A stretch of DNA of 64,000 nt. It comes from Mytilus edulis (lineage: Eukaryota; Mollusca; Bivalvia; Mytilida; Mytilidae). Below the pieces are notes generated by a model. The model did no database searches, was not told the DNA's origin, and was given only the letters and a program-made list of their open reading frames with translations. The stretch covers positions 73,769,960-73,833,959 of the forward strand of contig NC_092345.1 of the NCBI RefSeq assembly GCF_963676685.1. The letters are read 5' to 3'. Positions 1-11,745 of the stretch are shown in pieces (position 1 is the first letter of the stretch; the number at the start of each line of letters is the position of its first letter). Position numbers and translations under genes: made by a program.

Positions 1-1055
1 CGCTGTTGTTTCATTATTGGAATAAGCTTTTTCCGTTTTTCAAGTACAACCTTTGGATAATGGGGGCTTATACCAAAATGTGTGTCCTTTAGGCGATTCG
101 ATACACTGCGGACATACTCCCTGTCGGACATATCGCAGAATTTAGCCACGATTGGTCTAGGCTTTGACGCGTTAGTGTTGGGTTTTCCTAATCGGTATGC
201 CTTTTCAATTTTAATTTTGTGCCTAGCATTTTCAATGTTAAGAAATTGTTCACAAAAATTAAGCACTGTGTCGATACAGTTTTCACTCACTTGTACCGCG
301 TCACTCTTCTTATCCACTGTTCCCGTTGCACCCCCCTTATTTTCATCATTTGTTTCAACATTGTCATATTTTTCTTCCAGCGCAAAGAACAGAAGGTTTT
401 GTTTCAGATTATCTGTTTCTATGTCTATCAGTTTGTCTCGGACAAATATTGTGTCTGTTTTTGTCGTCTCAATACCATTGTTGATACAATCAACCCTCTT
501 TTTAAGGGCTATGTGTTCATCTTTTATATCTGATAAAAATTGTGCACTTTCTTCCAACTTGCTTATTCTGTCTTTGCATTGGATCATTTCGTTATCAAGT
601 TTATTGTGTTTTGTGTCCATCTTTTCTAAACGTTCTTCAATTTTATCTAGAGTGCTTAGTTTTTTCTCGACTCTTGTCATACGATGGCAGAGCTCTTTGA
701 AATAATTTTCAATTGCGGGTGGTATGGGGGATGGCGGCATTGGTGTTGTCATCATCGGCGGAGGGTACGACATGTATTGGGGCATACTTTGAAATCCCAT
801 AGGTGTACTTGTCATTTGTGTGTAACTTCCTTGATTTAGTGAGTTATTCATTGCCATACTTGTATATTGATCGGAACTTGAGTTGTCTTCACTAAGTGTG
901 TCTGAACGTACCTTGTTTTTGTTGTTGTTTTCTTTGTTTACGTCCGTACACTGTCTTTTGTTCACTAAACCAGATAGGTCCGATGAGGAAGAATTTTCAG
1001 ATTTGTGTTTTTGAGCTGTTGATCGCCGTGGACGATTTCGCTTTCTCCCGGGCAT
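1..1055 (-). CDS. LINE ORF1p-like protein, 3' end outside the window
   Basis: An open frame runs on the - strand from an ATG at 1055 (in-frame stop at 1061-1059) to the left edge without a stop, so at least 351 codons are present. The protein starts with a basic, Ser-rich segment (MPGRKRNRPRRS). A Met/Pro/Gln/Tyr-rich low-complexity stretch with PPPMMTTPMPPSP follows, then a long Lys/Glu-rich, probably coiled-coil segment (about residues 125-210). The C-terminal block has KIEKAYRLGK and RPIVAKFCDMSDREYVRS. That block is the hallmark of the RNA-binding ORF1p domain (transposase_22/L1 ORF1-like) found in many invertebrate non-LTR retrotransposons. ORF1p normally binds element RNA as a multimer, and an ORF2 would be expected beyond the left edge. 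The frame is uninterrupted, so this copy may be young. It differs from the LINE at the right edge. The apparent + strand frames here are shadows of it. Confidence 0.8.
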   Translation of the reverse strand, partial: MPGRKRNRPRRSTAQKHKSENSSSSDLSGLVNKRQCTDVNKENNNKNKVRSDTLSEDNSSSDQYTSMAMNNSLNQGSYTQMTSTPMGFQSMPQYMSYPPPMMTTPMPPSPIPPAIENYFKELCHRMTRVEKKLSTLDKIEERLEKMDTKHNKLDNEMIQCKDRISKLEESAQFLSDIKDEHIALKKRVDCINNGIETTKTDTIFVRDKLIDIETDNLKQNLLFFALEEKYDNVETNDENKGGATGTVDKKSDAVQVSENCIDTVLNFCEQFLNIENARHKIKIEKAYRLGKPNTNASKPRPIVAKFCDMSDREYVRSVSNRLKDTHFGISPHYPKVVLEKRKKLIPIMKQQ

Positions 1056-1199
1056 CACTTACACTGTTTTTGTCACAAATTGAGTTCATTTTTCACACAG
1101 GAAACTAACAGTAATCCATATTTTTCTCAGTATTTTTCAGCTATTTAAAATTCCTGCCATTTTCACTGACGCATGCGACATGTACATTTCTAGAAATGC

Positions 1200-1375
1200 T
1201 TTATTAAGCACTAAATAACTTTGTGGTACCACCTCCTCATATAATGTTTATGAAATTGCTATGATATATATATGTTTGTATTTTTGTGTATAACACATTT
1301 GTATTGTCTTGGTATCAATCCTGTAATTTTGGATTTTAAACCAATAAAAATTACGTACTTACTTACTTACCAAAG
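1200..1375 (+). repeat. possible retroposon 3' tail ending in (ACTT)n
   Basis: An AATAAA signal near 1345 is followed within a few bases by 'acttacttactt' at 1355-1370. This is the layout of 3' tails in several LINE/SINE families. It lies on the opposite strand to the ORF1 at 1-1055 and would be a separate, truncated insertion. The evidence is only this tail pattern. Confidence 0.3.
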
Positions 1376-1699
1376 TCCGGGTCCGGAGTCCGGTCCGGTC
1401 CGGGTTTCAGTGCGTACCCAATTCATGCAAAAAAAATATGCTATAATTACATTTCGACTGGGTCTTGGAAGTTTTAAACAAGTTGCTTTCTTTAAAAAAA
1501 GAAATGCAATCGTAAACCCAAATGCTTGTTTGTATGAAATATTAGATACTTGGTTTTTTTTAGATAAGAGATTATAGTTTTTAGATTCAAGTTCAAATGC
1601 AAATGTGAAGAAATGTAAGAAAGCTATAGATGTATATATATATATATATAGCCTAGACAAAACAGCTTACACAAGCTTGTACTTATAAAGAGGGGATGT

Positions 1700-1870
1700 A
1701 GGAGGGGTTCTGATCCTGAAATCCCGGGCTTAAAAACACAAGATCCCGAAATCCCGGGCTCTAAAACACGAAATCCAGAGGTCCCGAAATTCGAAAAAAA
1801 GAATTCCCGGATCCCGAAAGGGTCAATCCCGAAATCCCGAGCTTAAAAACACCCGATCCCGGAGTATGAA
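1700..1870. repeat. minisatellite, about 30-bp unit with 'atcccgaaatcccggg'
   Basis: The words 'gatcccgaaatcccgggct' and 'aaaaacac' recur four to five times with decay. No coding potential is seen. Confidence 0.65.
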
Positions 1871-1894
1871 AGGCCGATCATGTCAAAAACCCGA

Positions 1895-2135
1895 TAAAGT
1901 AACGCGTTAACAACTTAACAATTATCAAGTTTGGGATTTAACACGTAGGTGAAAAAAGACGTTTATCGCGATAAAACACCCGTCGCACTGGCCACATGTG
2001 TCATAATGAATCACATTTACGCGTTAAATTCAACACAATTACGTTGCTACGATACATTACTTTTACGCGTTAAAATATCGATTTAAAATATCATTTAACG
2101 CGATAAAACATCGTTTAACGCGATAAAACATCGTA
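1895..2135. repeat. ACGCGTTAA-rich stretch
   Basis: The words 'acgcgttaa' and 'aacgcgataaaacatcg' recur at irregular spacing. The same palindromic ACGCGT core builds the tandem array at 46160-46600. Confidence 0.5.
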
Positions 2136-2639
2136 GGATGGAGTTATGGAATAATGTTACTAACAAAATACTATGATCTGTTCGCATTTTTTGAAGTATC
2201 GTGGTGTCCTGGACATTACAGACGAGGAGAATAATGAAGATATTATACATGTCGTCTTCCTCTCACGATTAAACCATTCTCTTTAACTAACCAGATTTCA
2301 AAATAGCAAACACTGTTTGTTATCTGAAAACCATACACATTCTAATGTGCTATTTGTAACAGGTATCTTGAACAACATGGACTCTGAATGCATCGCTTTA
2401 CGCGATTTACTATCAAAAACAAGTGCTGCAAATGAAAACATACCACCAAAAACACATGAAGATGACACCAATGACGACGATAACATTTTAGCACACTCGG
2501 GAAAGAATTACAGCCTTCAACGTGTAACCTAGGCTCACACTGATCAGCAAGGTATAAAGGGTTCCAAAAAAAAGATGTAGTGTAAGATCATTCAAACAGA
2601 AAAGCCAACGTCTAATCTATATTAAAAAAATGAGAAACA

Positions 2640-2885
2640 CTTATGAAGCACATCAACAAACGACAACCACGGTACCAGGTACCTGACTTAGGACAGGTGC
2701 AAACAAATGCAGCGGGTTTAAACGTTTTAATAGGCACCAACCTTAATCCAACTTGAAACAATAGTGTAATATCACAAAGTAGAAAGACACACTTTAAAAT
2801 ATCAACTGAAATGGCTTAACTCAATCAAATAGCATATCACTTCACGAATAAGTTTGATCTATGACTCAATGTAAATACAAAATAA
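2640..2885 (+). repeat. mussel dispersed repeat, 3' half
   Basis: The segment with 'caacaaacgacaaccac', 'cctgacttaggacaggtgc' and 'agtgtaatatcacaaagt' is a diverged copy of the second half of the repeat at 12145-12530. It is on the + strand and does not code. Confidence 0.6.
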
Positions 2886-3290
2886 AACAATGGGGTTATA
2901 GTCAAACAATATCGGAAAGACAATCATAACCTTGAACAAAATTCAGGACTGATAACGGGCAGAGAAACGGACGGACAGAGAAACAGATTATTTCAGCTTT
3001 ACAGGTAAGACACTAATAATAGCGCCCATTTTAGGGGGGATCGAGGGGATAAATAATCTGCTCTCCGTACATGCCATATTACAGAACAACGCAGTATTTA
3101 GAGGTAAAAAATGTCGAACATGGATGATTGCGCGGAAAAAGAAAAAAACCCGACTTAGTAAGTAGTAAAAATAAAGAATAACAAAAGAATAACACCCTCC
3201 TTCCCCTACGGAAGCGTATATTACCCTCGTTTTAATACTTATAATCCATGAAGGCGATATAACTTTTAGCGGGAAACTGCTTTATTTCTC

Positions 3291-3661
3291 ATTACTGCGA
3301 TTTATTTTTTTCGACAAAATGCCTAACAAGGCATTTAGGCGCTTTGTTTTTTATCGCCTTACAAATAAATCGTCTTAAATAACGCGACATATTTTCAAAA
3401 CGAGAAAAAAAATTACGATTAATTTATAAGTCAATAAAAATATCATGCAATAATAATAAATTGCTTTTTTTTTCTTATTACTGCGATTTATTTTTTTCGA
3501 CAAAATGCCTAACAAGGCATTTAGCCGATTTGTTTTTTATCGCCATAAAAATAAATCGTTTTAAATAACGCGACAAATTATCAAAACGAGAAAACATTTT
3601 AAGATTAATTCATAAGTCAATAAAAATATCATGCAATAATAATAAATTGCCTTTTTTTCTT
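3291..3661. repeat. 186-bp tandem duplication inside the inverted block
   Basis: Two copies start with 'attactgcgatttattttt' at 3291 and 3477. Both carry 'gacaaaatgcctaacaagg' and end before a T-rich run. The mirror pair lies at about 44575-44945. Confidence 0.8.
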
Positions 3662-3833
3662 CGATATATTGTTTTATAAAGCAACAAATTGTTTTAAATT
3701 AAGGCGAGCAACGGGAAAGTTTTCAGCTAAATCGAGATAAATATGGCACGATTTTAACCTGTTCATTTTCATTTTGATTTTGGAAGGATCAGGTCGCCAT
3801 CACATTTGAGCATTTTATTTCAAGCAAATGGAG
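3660..3833 (+). promoter_or_regulatory. putative promoter and first exon of the F-box gene
   Basis: A TATA-like 'tttataaag' at about 3671-3679 stands some 150 bp before 'caagcaaATGGAG|GTAAGA'. The same arrangement exists in mirror image at 44400-44560. The role is inferred from position and from the in-phase splicing possible with 5158. Confidence 0.35.
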
Positions 3834-6800
3834 GTAAGATAAGAAACAATTTATTAAATGATATCTCGCCGCGATATAGCCTTGTTGTGCTCATGTGGCG
3901 TTAAACAAACAACAATCAATCAATCAATCATTAAGTTATTGTTGTAAAAAAACTTCTATAAAAAGGCTTTTCCACGTGTCTGCCGTAGTATACACACGTT
4001 AGGGGAATTTTGTTTTTGATGCAAAAAAAAAACACAACCCTTTTTCTCCAGCTGTGAAAGTAAAATGGTCGCCTCATAAAATAATCAGGTTTAACTATAA
4101 ATTAACATAGGGTGTCACGAAATTTACGTTGGAGAGAGCCAGTCGAGTTCTGATTTTTTTAATTCACAGTTGCGGCAAAATAAGATCCTTTGATGTTTTA
4201 ATACTGAGTCACTACGAGTTCATTTGAACTATATAGACCCCCTCCCCCTATATAAAGTTCCAATGACTGTTCTTGTGACTCTTGTTACTTCGAAGTGTTC
4301 AGCGAGAAAAAAAATCTCGTGGAGTACTGAAAAAATGACGGGGCAGATTAATTATAATTGTTCGGTTAATATCAAAAAGAAGATGTGGTGTAATTGCCAA
4401 TGAGACAACTCTTCACAAGAGACCAAATGACACAGAAATTAACAACTATTATAGGTCACCGTACGGCCTTTAACAATGGGCAAAGCCCCTACCGCAATGT
4501 TTTTGTGTGTGCAATAAACAGTACAAAGACGACAAATTTTGTCAACTGTTTTCTGTTCTTTAGTCAGGTTGTTGTCTCTTTAGCACATTCCCAATTTCCA
4601 TTCTCAAATTTAGTAAACAAAAATTTCCCTCTATGATCTATCCTTATTTTCCATATTTTTTTTACAATAAATACTGACATGACGTATTGTTAACTTCGTA
4701 TTAAAAATAAGCTGTTTTAGTCCGCCATACCAGGAATAAATAAATGACTGTCTAATCATGTTGAACATTACAGCCATCGGATTTGACTATGTACGTTCAA
4801 TCAAAAACTTTGATTGCCTTTCTTGCTAGCTGAAGCGTAACATCGTTCTAAGGTTTACCTTTACTACCCTAATTTGAGAGTGGACTAATCAATTTATCGT
4901 CTTTTGGACTAAACTACTTCAAAATAAGGGTAATAAAGGTAAACCTTATAAGCTAATAACGACTTTACGCTTCAGCTAGCAAGGTTGCTAACAAAAGATT
5001 TTGTTTGAACCTGTACATACTCAAGTCCGATTGCTGTAATGTCTGTATTATAAGCTAGTTTAAAAAATGAGGGAAATTTGATGTCACACGCCAAGCTGAC
5101 AAACTATGGCACTTTATAATGTGATTAAATCTTTTGATCTGTTCTTGTATTTTACAGGTCAGCTTAGAGATCCCTTGCAATTACTGTAAGTATAATATGT
5201 GTATGAACAGAGATGTGGTAACGTTATATCATCGTATATGGCAAGCAGTTCTCGTCAAAACTATGTTTAAAACATTTTTCGAAAAATTAACACACTGAGA
5301 ATTAAAAAAAACCACAGATTAAAAAACCTGAAAACACACACTAAGAATAAAAACATACACATTGAGATATCAAAAAGACGCACTGAGATTACAAAAATAT
5401 AAATAACACACAGTGAGCTTTGAAAATTACACACTGAGACTTCAAAAATTACACAATGAGATTTATGTACATGTTGTGTGCAAGTTGTAAAAAGTAAAAT
5501 AACAAAAAATCCGAATTCCAAGGACAATTCTAAAGAGAAAGTCCTTATTATCACATGGCAAAAACAAGGGGATGGCTCAAACACATCAAACGAATGGAGA
5601 GCAACTGTCATATTCCTGACTTGGTACAGGCATTTTATAATGTAAAAAATTGTGGATTAAACCTGTTTTTAAAGTTTTAAATACATACAGATGCATTAGA
5701 ACTCTCGAGTTTCCTAATAATGTCAATTAAAGATACAGGAGATTTAGGGAAATTCTTCACATCTTTACTAATCGTAACTTAAACAGACCTTGGACTGCTG
5801 ATGACATAAACTTAATCGAAATAACAATTTGAGCCATGAACTCAGGCTACAAATTAAAAGCGAGTTCTGTCTCCTAGTTGTTTAAGATTGTAATAGATAC
5901 AGATTAGATATGCAAATTAGATCTGTGCGCAGAAAAAGTGCGCACAAATCTCATTGTGTAATTTTCAATTCTCAGGATGTGTTTTTCAGTTTATTTCATC
6001 TCAGTAATTTTCTTTCTAATTCTCAGTGTGTAAATTTTTCGAAAAATGGTTTAAACATACTGAGTTTTGACGTGAACGGCTTGCAATAAACGTGGCAATT
6101 ATGGGTATCCCATACCTTGTTTCCATATCAAACGTGGAATATTAGTAAAATTAATTAACATGAAAAATATACATAATTAATTTATCAATATCTAAAATTG
6201 GTGAATGTTGCATACTCATTTCTGAGTAATTTACCTTTGAACCATGGTCTCCAATCATTGGAGTTTTTTAACATAAAGTGTCTTGAAACTTTATGTGAGT
6301 CACTGAGTGGCTTGATATATATTTCAGTGCAGATATCTAGCTTCTACTTCTTTTAAAAACAGCGACAAAAAGACTCAAGTCAACATCATTGGAGGTTTTA
6401 TTATGTTATATTTTCCATTTGTAAACTCAGTTAAAATGTCAAAATATATCTATAACTTTTGAAGCTATTGATACATTTTAATTTTGTTTTAATTTATAAA
6501 ATGGCAAATATAACAAAACAACGCTCTTCGGTCTTCACCTGAGCACTCGTACATATAGAATAAAAGTATATTAGATTCTTGAAAAAATAAGTATGACATT
6601 TATAAAATATAGGTGTTTGCAATAATTCACTTGTTTAATATTTTCAGCTAGTCTATTAGACCTTCCTGAAGAATTAGTGATAATGGTACTTAGTTATATT
6701 CCTGTGTCGGAGTTACTTTATACAGTCTGTAAAATATGCAGAGGTCTAAAGGATGTTGTGCGAAAAATGCAAAGCTTGTGGACTATTGTAGAATTTGACG

Positions 6801-7336
6801 ATTCCTATACTATAGACATTGCAATGATGGAAATGATCGTGAAAAATAATCAGCTTGTATGTCTCAATCTAAGTAACCAAAATATTACTTTTGGGTCACA
6901 CAGATTTACCAAATTGATGCTAAAGCTTACTCCTACTATTCAAGAATTGTATGTAGCAGAAACACCGCTAAACAATCTTGCATTTGTAATGTCCTTGCGA
7001 AATTTAACCACCCTTGATATAAGTGGGACATCAATAAATGATAACCAAGTAGTAATATTGTCACATGCTTCACAACTGAGACACCTTTATATTTCATTCA
7101 CTAAGGTTACTGCTGCAACCATTGCAGATTTGTCTCGAAATTTCAAATTTCTTGTCATTTTTGATGCATGCCAAATTTATTTTATGTTTACTGATATTTG
7201 TTTGATTGTATCATCATGTGAGCAACTTAGATTTTTACATGTTTCATTCTTTTCACAGTTTGACATAGATCAAGCTGTTCAGTATGTAAATCAACAGCTT
7301 TCAATTGAAAGACAATTGAAGCTGACTGTATTTTAA
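3828..7336 (+). CDS. F-box protein with degenerate leucine-rich repeats, three exons
   Basis: Exons proposed: 3828-3833 (ATG GAG, then donor GTAAGA), 5158-5185 (acceptor 'tttacag', donor GTAAGT) and 6648-7336 (acceptor 'ttttcag', stop TAA). The phases agree (0, then 1), giving about 240 residues starting MEVSLEIPCNYSSLLDLPEE. An F-box lies at about residues 12-60: LLDLPEELVIMVLSYIPVSE, then CKICRGL and LWTIVEFD. F-box domains bind SKP1 and recruit substrates to SCF ubiquitin ligases. The remainder has spaced LxxLxLSxxxI, LTTLDISGTSI and LRHLYISFTKV motifs like weak LRRs, a usual substrate-binding partner of F-boxes. The terminal exon is certain as coding. The six-base first exon rests on splice signals and phase only and lies in the inverted duplicated block. 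Introns hold foldback repeats. Confidence 0.65.
4764..5043. mobile_element. foldback (MITE-like) element, about 120-bp inverted arms
   Basis: The left arm (4764-4883, with 'cttgctagctgaagcgtaa') is the reverse complement of the right arm (4917-5043) with some mismatches. The arms are separated by about 35 bp, and no open frame is present. It sits in intron 1 of the F-box gene. I see no clear target duplication. Confidence 0.75.
5238..6087. mobile_element. foldback element with arms of repeated 'cacactgagatt' words
   Basis: The left end 'gcaagcagttctcgtcaaaa' (5238 on) mirrors the right end near 6087. The arms extend about 150-240 bp and are built of repeated 'acacactgaga' words. The centre (5560-5880) holds a diverged mussel repeat fragment ('cctgacttggtacaggcat') also found at 11560-11700. 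It lies in intron 2 of the F-box gene. Confidence 0.65.
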
Positions 7337-8420
7337 GTTATATATTGTCGCATATATAGGGTATGAACTTTAAGTTTATATATGTACAGTGTATAGACAT
7401 ATTTTGACAACAAATAAGTAAAACTACGCCACTACTCGGTTCAAGTAGAAAAATATGTTTTTTATGACGTTTTTAGACACATATCTTCTTGCACCAGTTG
7501 ATACAAGTTTATCTTTTAAAACGTATCAACCCTATGTTCTTACTTCAAATCCTAGCATTTAGTGCTGGTCGTTTTGTCCTAAAACTGCAAATACAGATAC
7601 TTGAATGGTTCAAACAATATTTTTATGTTTACCAAAATACTAAAATCATATGATATGAATCAAATATCATTTTTTGCATTTATATTTTTTTTTAATTGTC
7701 GAAGTTCAAATTATTTGAAAATATTTTTATATGGGTATTTATCTGTGGTCACTACGATAAAGATATATATGTCTATAGTGCATATATCTTAAATGTGTTG
7801 CATCAAATTTGGAGAGAGGAAATCTCTTATTTTTTAATTTTATTAACAAAAATGCATTGTTTGAAAGAATTCACGGCAATTTTTGAAAGCGTGAAATAAA
7901 TTATGAAAGTGCTGCTCAGAGTAGGATTGGGAATGATAATCTAAAATTCAGATTTTCAAGATATTGTTTCTCCTTTATTAGTTACAACTGCATTTACTGG
8001 TAGTATTAAACTTCAGGGATTTTTTCTATATGTTTGTAAGATGTATGTAGATATGTTTGCTGAATTTGTAAATAAACCAAAAAGGTAACTTCCATGTTCG
8101 TTGGCTCATATTTTGTTTTCTGCAAAAAAAGTTGTGAATTTGCGAGATCTGCAACATATTCAGAAAATAGTAATGTAGAAGGAACTGATAAATTAACAAG
8201 GTCATAACGAAAGTATTTAAGTACGTGCAGTTGCGTCAACAAAAAGTCATCATGAAATGTACAATACAATATGAACCCCTAATTTAAATAGAATGAAAAG
8301 TTGAACTTAAAACTGGCTTTATTCTCAATCTGTGACCTCCAACATGCTTGCCTCATTATAAGCATGTTTTAGTTACGATTTTGCTTTTGAAGTATATAAC
8401 CGTTTACTTTTTTTTTCAGA
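7337..8420. other. AT-rich intergenic stretch
   Basis: Short frames here are AT-rich and unsupported. A pyrimidine tract ending in AG at 8420 looks like a splice acceptor just before the integrase start codon, which would place an untranslated first exon further upstream. Confidence 0.4.
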
Positions 8421-8432
8421 ACATATTATAAA

Positions 8433-9632
8433 ATGGCTGACACTGTAAATCCTTTGCGTTACCCAGGTGACACTGCTTCAACGGATGAGTTAGTTGCTTA
8501 TTATTTTACTTCTTCATATACGGCTAAAGAAATAGCTGGATTTTTACTTTTCGTTCATAATAAATTTGTTAGTGTTAAGACAGTCTACAGAATGATGAAA
8601 AGACTTCGACTGAGAAGATATGGTGCAGAGAGTCCATTGATTAATATCGTTCAAAAGATAATTCAACTGCACAAACAAGGATACTCTAATATTGGATATA
8701 GAGCAATGTGGAAAATACTTAATTCTTGCTGTGGCATCAATGCTACTCAGGAAACGGTGAGAATTGCACTGAAAGCTATACATTATGATGGTGTAGTTGC
8801 AAGATCTCGACGAAGAAGATATTGTAATCTAGGACCAAATTTTTGTATTCACATAGATGGATATGATAAACTCAAACCCTTTGGAATATCAGTGCATGGA
8901 GCAATCGATGGCTTTTCTCGAAAAATCATTTGGCTAACTGCAAGTCATACGAATAAAAACCCACGTAATGTTGCGCTTAATTTTGTAGAATTCCTTAGAC
9001 AATCCAAGCGTGTTCCACGATTGGTTCGGTCAGATGCTGGTACGGAGAACGTTATTATAAGGTCGATACAAATAGCGTTACGTGCAGTTCACAATGATAA
9101 CATGTCAGGGTACAGAAGTTTTTCTGAGGGGCGATCAACTGGGAATCAAAGGATTGAGATGCTGTGGAGTTTTCTGTGTCCTTACTTCACCACATTCTGG
9201 AGAAATATGTTTAAAGACATGATAGATAACGGAGAGCTCAATAACACAAATCCAGTTCATCTAGAGTGTGTACGTTTTTGTTTCCTGCCAGTTATACAAC
9301 AACATTTAGATATTTTCAAAAATATGTGGAATAGTCATAGAATTCGGTCACAACGTCAAGTTGATCAAAACTATGGCGTCCCGGATGTTATGTACAACCA
9401 GCCACTACTTTATGACGCTGTCGACTATTCCTATGACATACCATGTGACGAAAGTATCTTTGATGACATTACTAGGCTCTACACCAAACCAATGCTGCCC
9501 AGAGGCTGTTCAGAAGAGTTCTGTCAATTCATCCAGCAAATTACAAGTGTGAATCTGGATGATTTCAACGTCGTGGACACACCACAGGAAGCAAAAACAC
9601 TATTTTGTATGCTTACTTCTGTTCTCCCTTGA
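8433..9632 (+). CDS. DDE integrase-core domain protein, transposon-derived, intact
   Basis: A single 399-residue frame. Residues about 15-62 look like a helix-turn-helix (AKEIAGFLLF ... VKTVYRMMKRLRLRRYG), and about 72-116 like a second one. The catalytic core follows: IHIDGYDKLKPFGISVHGAI with D142, VRSDAGTEN with D201, and STGNQRIEMLW with E242, giving a D-x58-D-x40-E triad as in rve-type integrases. This family is common in metazoan genomes as a stand-alone integrase-core protein, and some members may be domesticated. The start ATG follows a splice-acceptor-like site at 8420, and no terminal repeats are visible around the gene. The paralogue at 52881-54062 (-) shares the whole length. The intact frame and triad suggest it is either active or under selection. 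Confidence 0.85.
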   Translation: MADTVNPLRYPGDTASTDELVAYYFTSSYTAKEIAGFLLFVHNKFVSVKTVYRMMKRLRLRRYGAESPLINIVQKIIQLHKQGYSNIGYRAMWKILNSCCGINATQETVRIALKAIHYDGVVARSRRRRYCNLGPNFCIHIDGYDKLKPFGISVHGAIDGFSRKIIWLTASHTNKNPRNVALNFVEFLRQSKRVPRLVRSDAGTENVIIRSIQIALRAVHNDNMSGYRSFSEGRSTGNQRIEMLWSFLCPYFTTFWRNMFKDMIDNGELNNTNPVHLECVRFCFLPVIQQHLDIFKNMWNSHRIRSQRQVDQNYGVPDVMYNQPLLYDAVDYSYDIPCDESIFDDITRLYTKPMLPRGCSEEFCQFIQQITSVNLDDFNVVDTPQEAKTLFCMLTSVLP

Positions 9633-10440
9633 GATACGAATCATAAACCTTTACTATTTTGAAAAAAAAGTGTTTATGAAAGCTGTGTTTTGCTAGGTTT
9701 TTGATTATTGATTTTAGTTTATTTCTCATCAACGTGTGAAAATGTTCGAGATATATATGAATTCATGGGTATCGACTTTTATTATTCTATCAGAAATCAG
9801 TTTATTTTGGAAAATTGTTAACCAACCCACATTTCTGTTTTCAATAGTGAAGAATTAAGTAAACTTATATTATCGTTATGAAAATTATTTGTTATTTGCC
9901 GCTGTAAGTAAAACAGCAATCAATTTAATAAAGACATATAAATATATAACAAAACAGTTATCGTTATGCCACAGACCGTGATGACGACAGCCTAATACAT
10001 TCCATAATGTACAAATTGTTATATAATTAAACAATATACTAGGTGTCTAAATCGCTCATTCGATGAATCTCTGTTATTGGGCTGTGAAATTGAGGCCAAG
10101 ATAAGGTCACACTTTAACGATTTCCGGTAATCTAACTTTACTCATAGGAGCCTGAATCGCTAACCTGGTTTTAATAGCTATATATATCAATTTGCAGGAA
10201 TTGACCGAAAAGCAACAAGAGTGGACACACTTATATTTGTCGCCTGTTCTAATATTCTCATTTTAATTTATGTTGATAATACAAAAAAGATTTTTTTCTT
10301 CAAGCATTACTTTAAATTAACATGTAAGTGATAAATGTAATGCATTAAAGTCGAACTAAACCCTTTCACACAGACATGTAGGCTTTACAATCATTCCTAA
10401 CATCGAATTCCGTTAGCATATTGCTAAAATTTTCTCAGAA
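9633..10440. other. intergenic, no recognised feature
   Basis: AT-rich sequence with an AATAAA near 9927 that could serve the integrase transcript. I see nothing else. Confidence 0.3.
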
Positions 10441-10690
10441 ACAAACCTCATAGAAAAAAATGAACCATGAAATGATGTCAAGGTAAAATGACACATGCCG
10501 GACAGATTGGTACACCCTACAATTATTAAATACGCCATACATAGTTTGACTATCCTAAAGTATCTGAAAAACAGACCAATTCAAAGAAATCCAACATTGG
10601 CATATGAACCATGAACGTAAGGTAAAAGTTCGACGAAACAAAAATATTAATTTTAAATTACCCATTTAGGTTGCAAAATCCCGGCAATTT
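10440..10690 (+). repeat. fragment of the tandem-core repeat also seen at 25200-26030
   Basis: Words such as 'aaccatgaaatgatgtcaag' and 'acaccctacaatta' match units of the array at 25200-26030. Confidence 0.5.
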
Positions 10691-10699
10691 TCCCAGGAG

Positions 10700-11560
10700 T
10701 AACGAGAGTTATTGCCTGTTTTATGTATACTAACAGCATTACATTTTTATCCTATTAAGTATGCAAAAACAGCGTTAAAAATACACAATTCCAATACTTG
10801 AAATTCAGCTGATTGGTTGATCTGTCGTGATCCCAAAGATTCACAAAGATACATATAAATACATTTCCTCCGCTGAAATGTAACTCCTCAGTGAAGCTAT
10901 TGTAAAGGTAATATATTAATGTTGACGTAATCTTCAATATCAAATGACGCTGAAACTGTATACCAAGAGAAGAGAAGACAATGAAATGGTTAAAAAAAAC
11001 ATGAATGAGACTTCGTAGACTTGAACCATTGTGCACCTCTTATTGGATCTGCTTATCCTTCCGGAGCACCTGAGATCACCCCCAGTTTTTGGTGGGGTTC
11101 GTGTGTCTCAATCTTTATTTTTCTATGTTGTGTTAAGTGTTGTTTGTCTGTTTGTCTGTGTCTGCTTCTTTTTTAACCATGGCTTTGTCAGTTTTTTTTT
11201 TTTTTTTTAATTAATTATGAGATTCAACGTCCCTTTGGTATCTTTTGCCACTCTTTTTCTTATTTCGTTTTAGTTCAATATAATTTTTGGGATTTCTATT
11301 TAAAAAACATGGACTTTGCCATTGCCTAAAAATGAGGGTACCAATGTTGTATCCGCAACTTCTCCTGAACCACTTAATATTATTTGATAAAACTTTCTCA
11401 GATTCTTCTTGGTGTAATGCTATTGAGCACCTCCTATTTTGTTTTTGCTCAAAATAATTTTTGGGTTTTCCCCTGCAAAACCATAGACTTTTCAATTGTC
11501 CAAAAAACAATCAATACCCAGGGATTCTTACATAAGGTGTAATTAAGAGTAAAATTCAAA
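10700..11560. other. intergenic, no recognised gene
   Basis: Homopolymer T at 11190-11208 and two similar stretches around 11280 and 11455 ('aatttttggg', 'catggactttgcc' and 'catagacttttca') suggest a decayed tandem duplication. No credible frame. Confidence 0.3.
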
Positions 11561-11745
11561 TCGGAAAGTCCCTAATCAAATAGCAAAATAATAAGCTAAA
11601 ACACATTAAATGAATGGATACCACCTGTCATATTCCTGAATTGGTACAGGCATTTTCTTATGTAGAAAATGGTGTGAACTAAACCTGGTTTTATAGCTTG
11701 CTTAACCTCCCACTTGTATGACAGTCGCATGAAATTACATTATAT
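11560..11745 (+). repeat. mussel repeat fragment ('cctgaattggtacaggcat')
   Basis: It matches the centre of the foldback element at 5560-5700. Confidence 0.5.

Larger units (their letters stand above)
3208..4637 (+). repeat. 1.4-kb block, repeated in inverted orientation at 43588-45027 (left copy)
   Basis: From 'acggaagcgtatattacc' near 3208 to 'ccctctatgat' near 4637 the sequence matches the reverse complement of 43588-45027, with only scattered differences by eye. It contains a 186-bp tandem duplication (3291-3661), a TATA-like 'tttataaag' near 3673, a start codon plus splice donor at 3828-3834, an 'aatc' microsatellite near 3915, and a fragment of the common mussel repeat at 4383-4510. I found no terminal inverted repeats at its ends, so it looks like a segmental inverted duplication rather than a DNA transposon. 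It covers the putative promoter and exon 1 of the F-box gene. Confidence 0.85.

Noticed and set aside
82..705. + strand frame of 207 residues
   Set aside because: It is the antisense shadow of the LINE ORF1 on the - strand. The antisense reading has the recognisable motifs, and the + reading is only hydrophobic filler.
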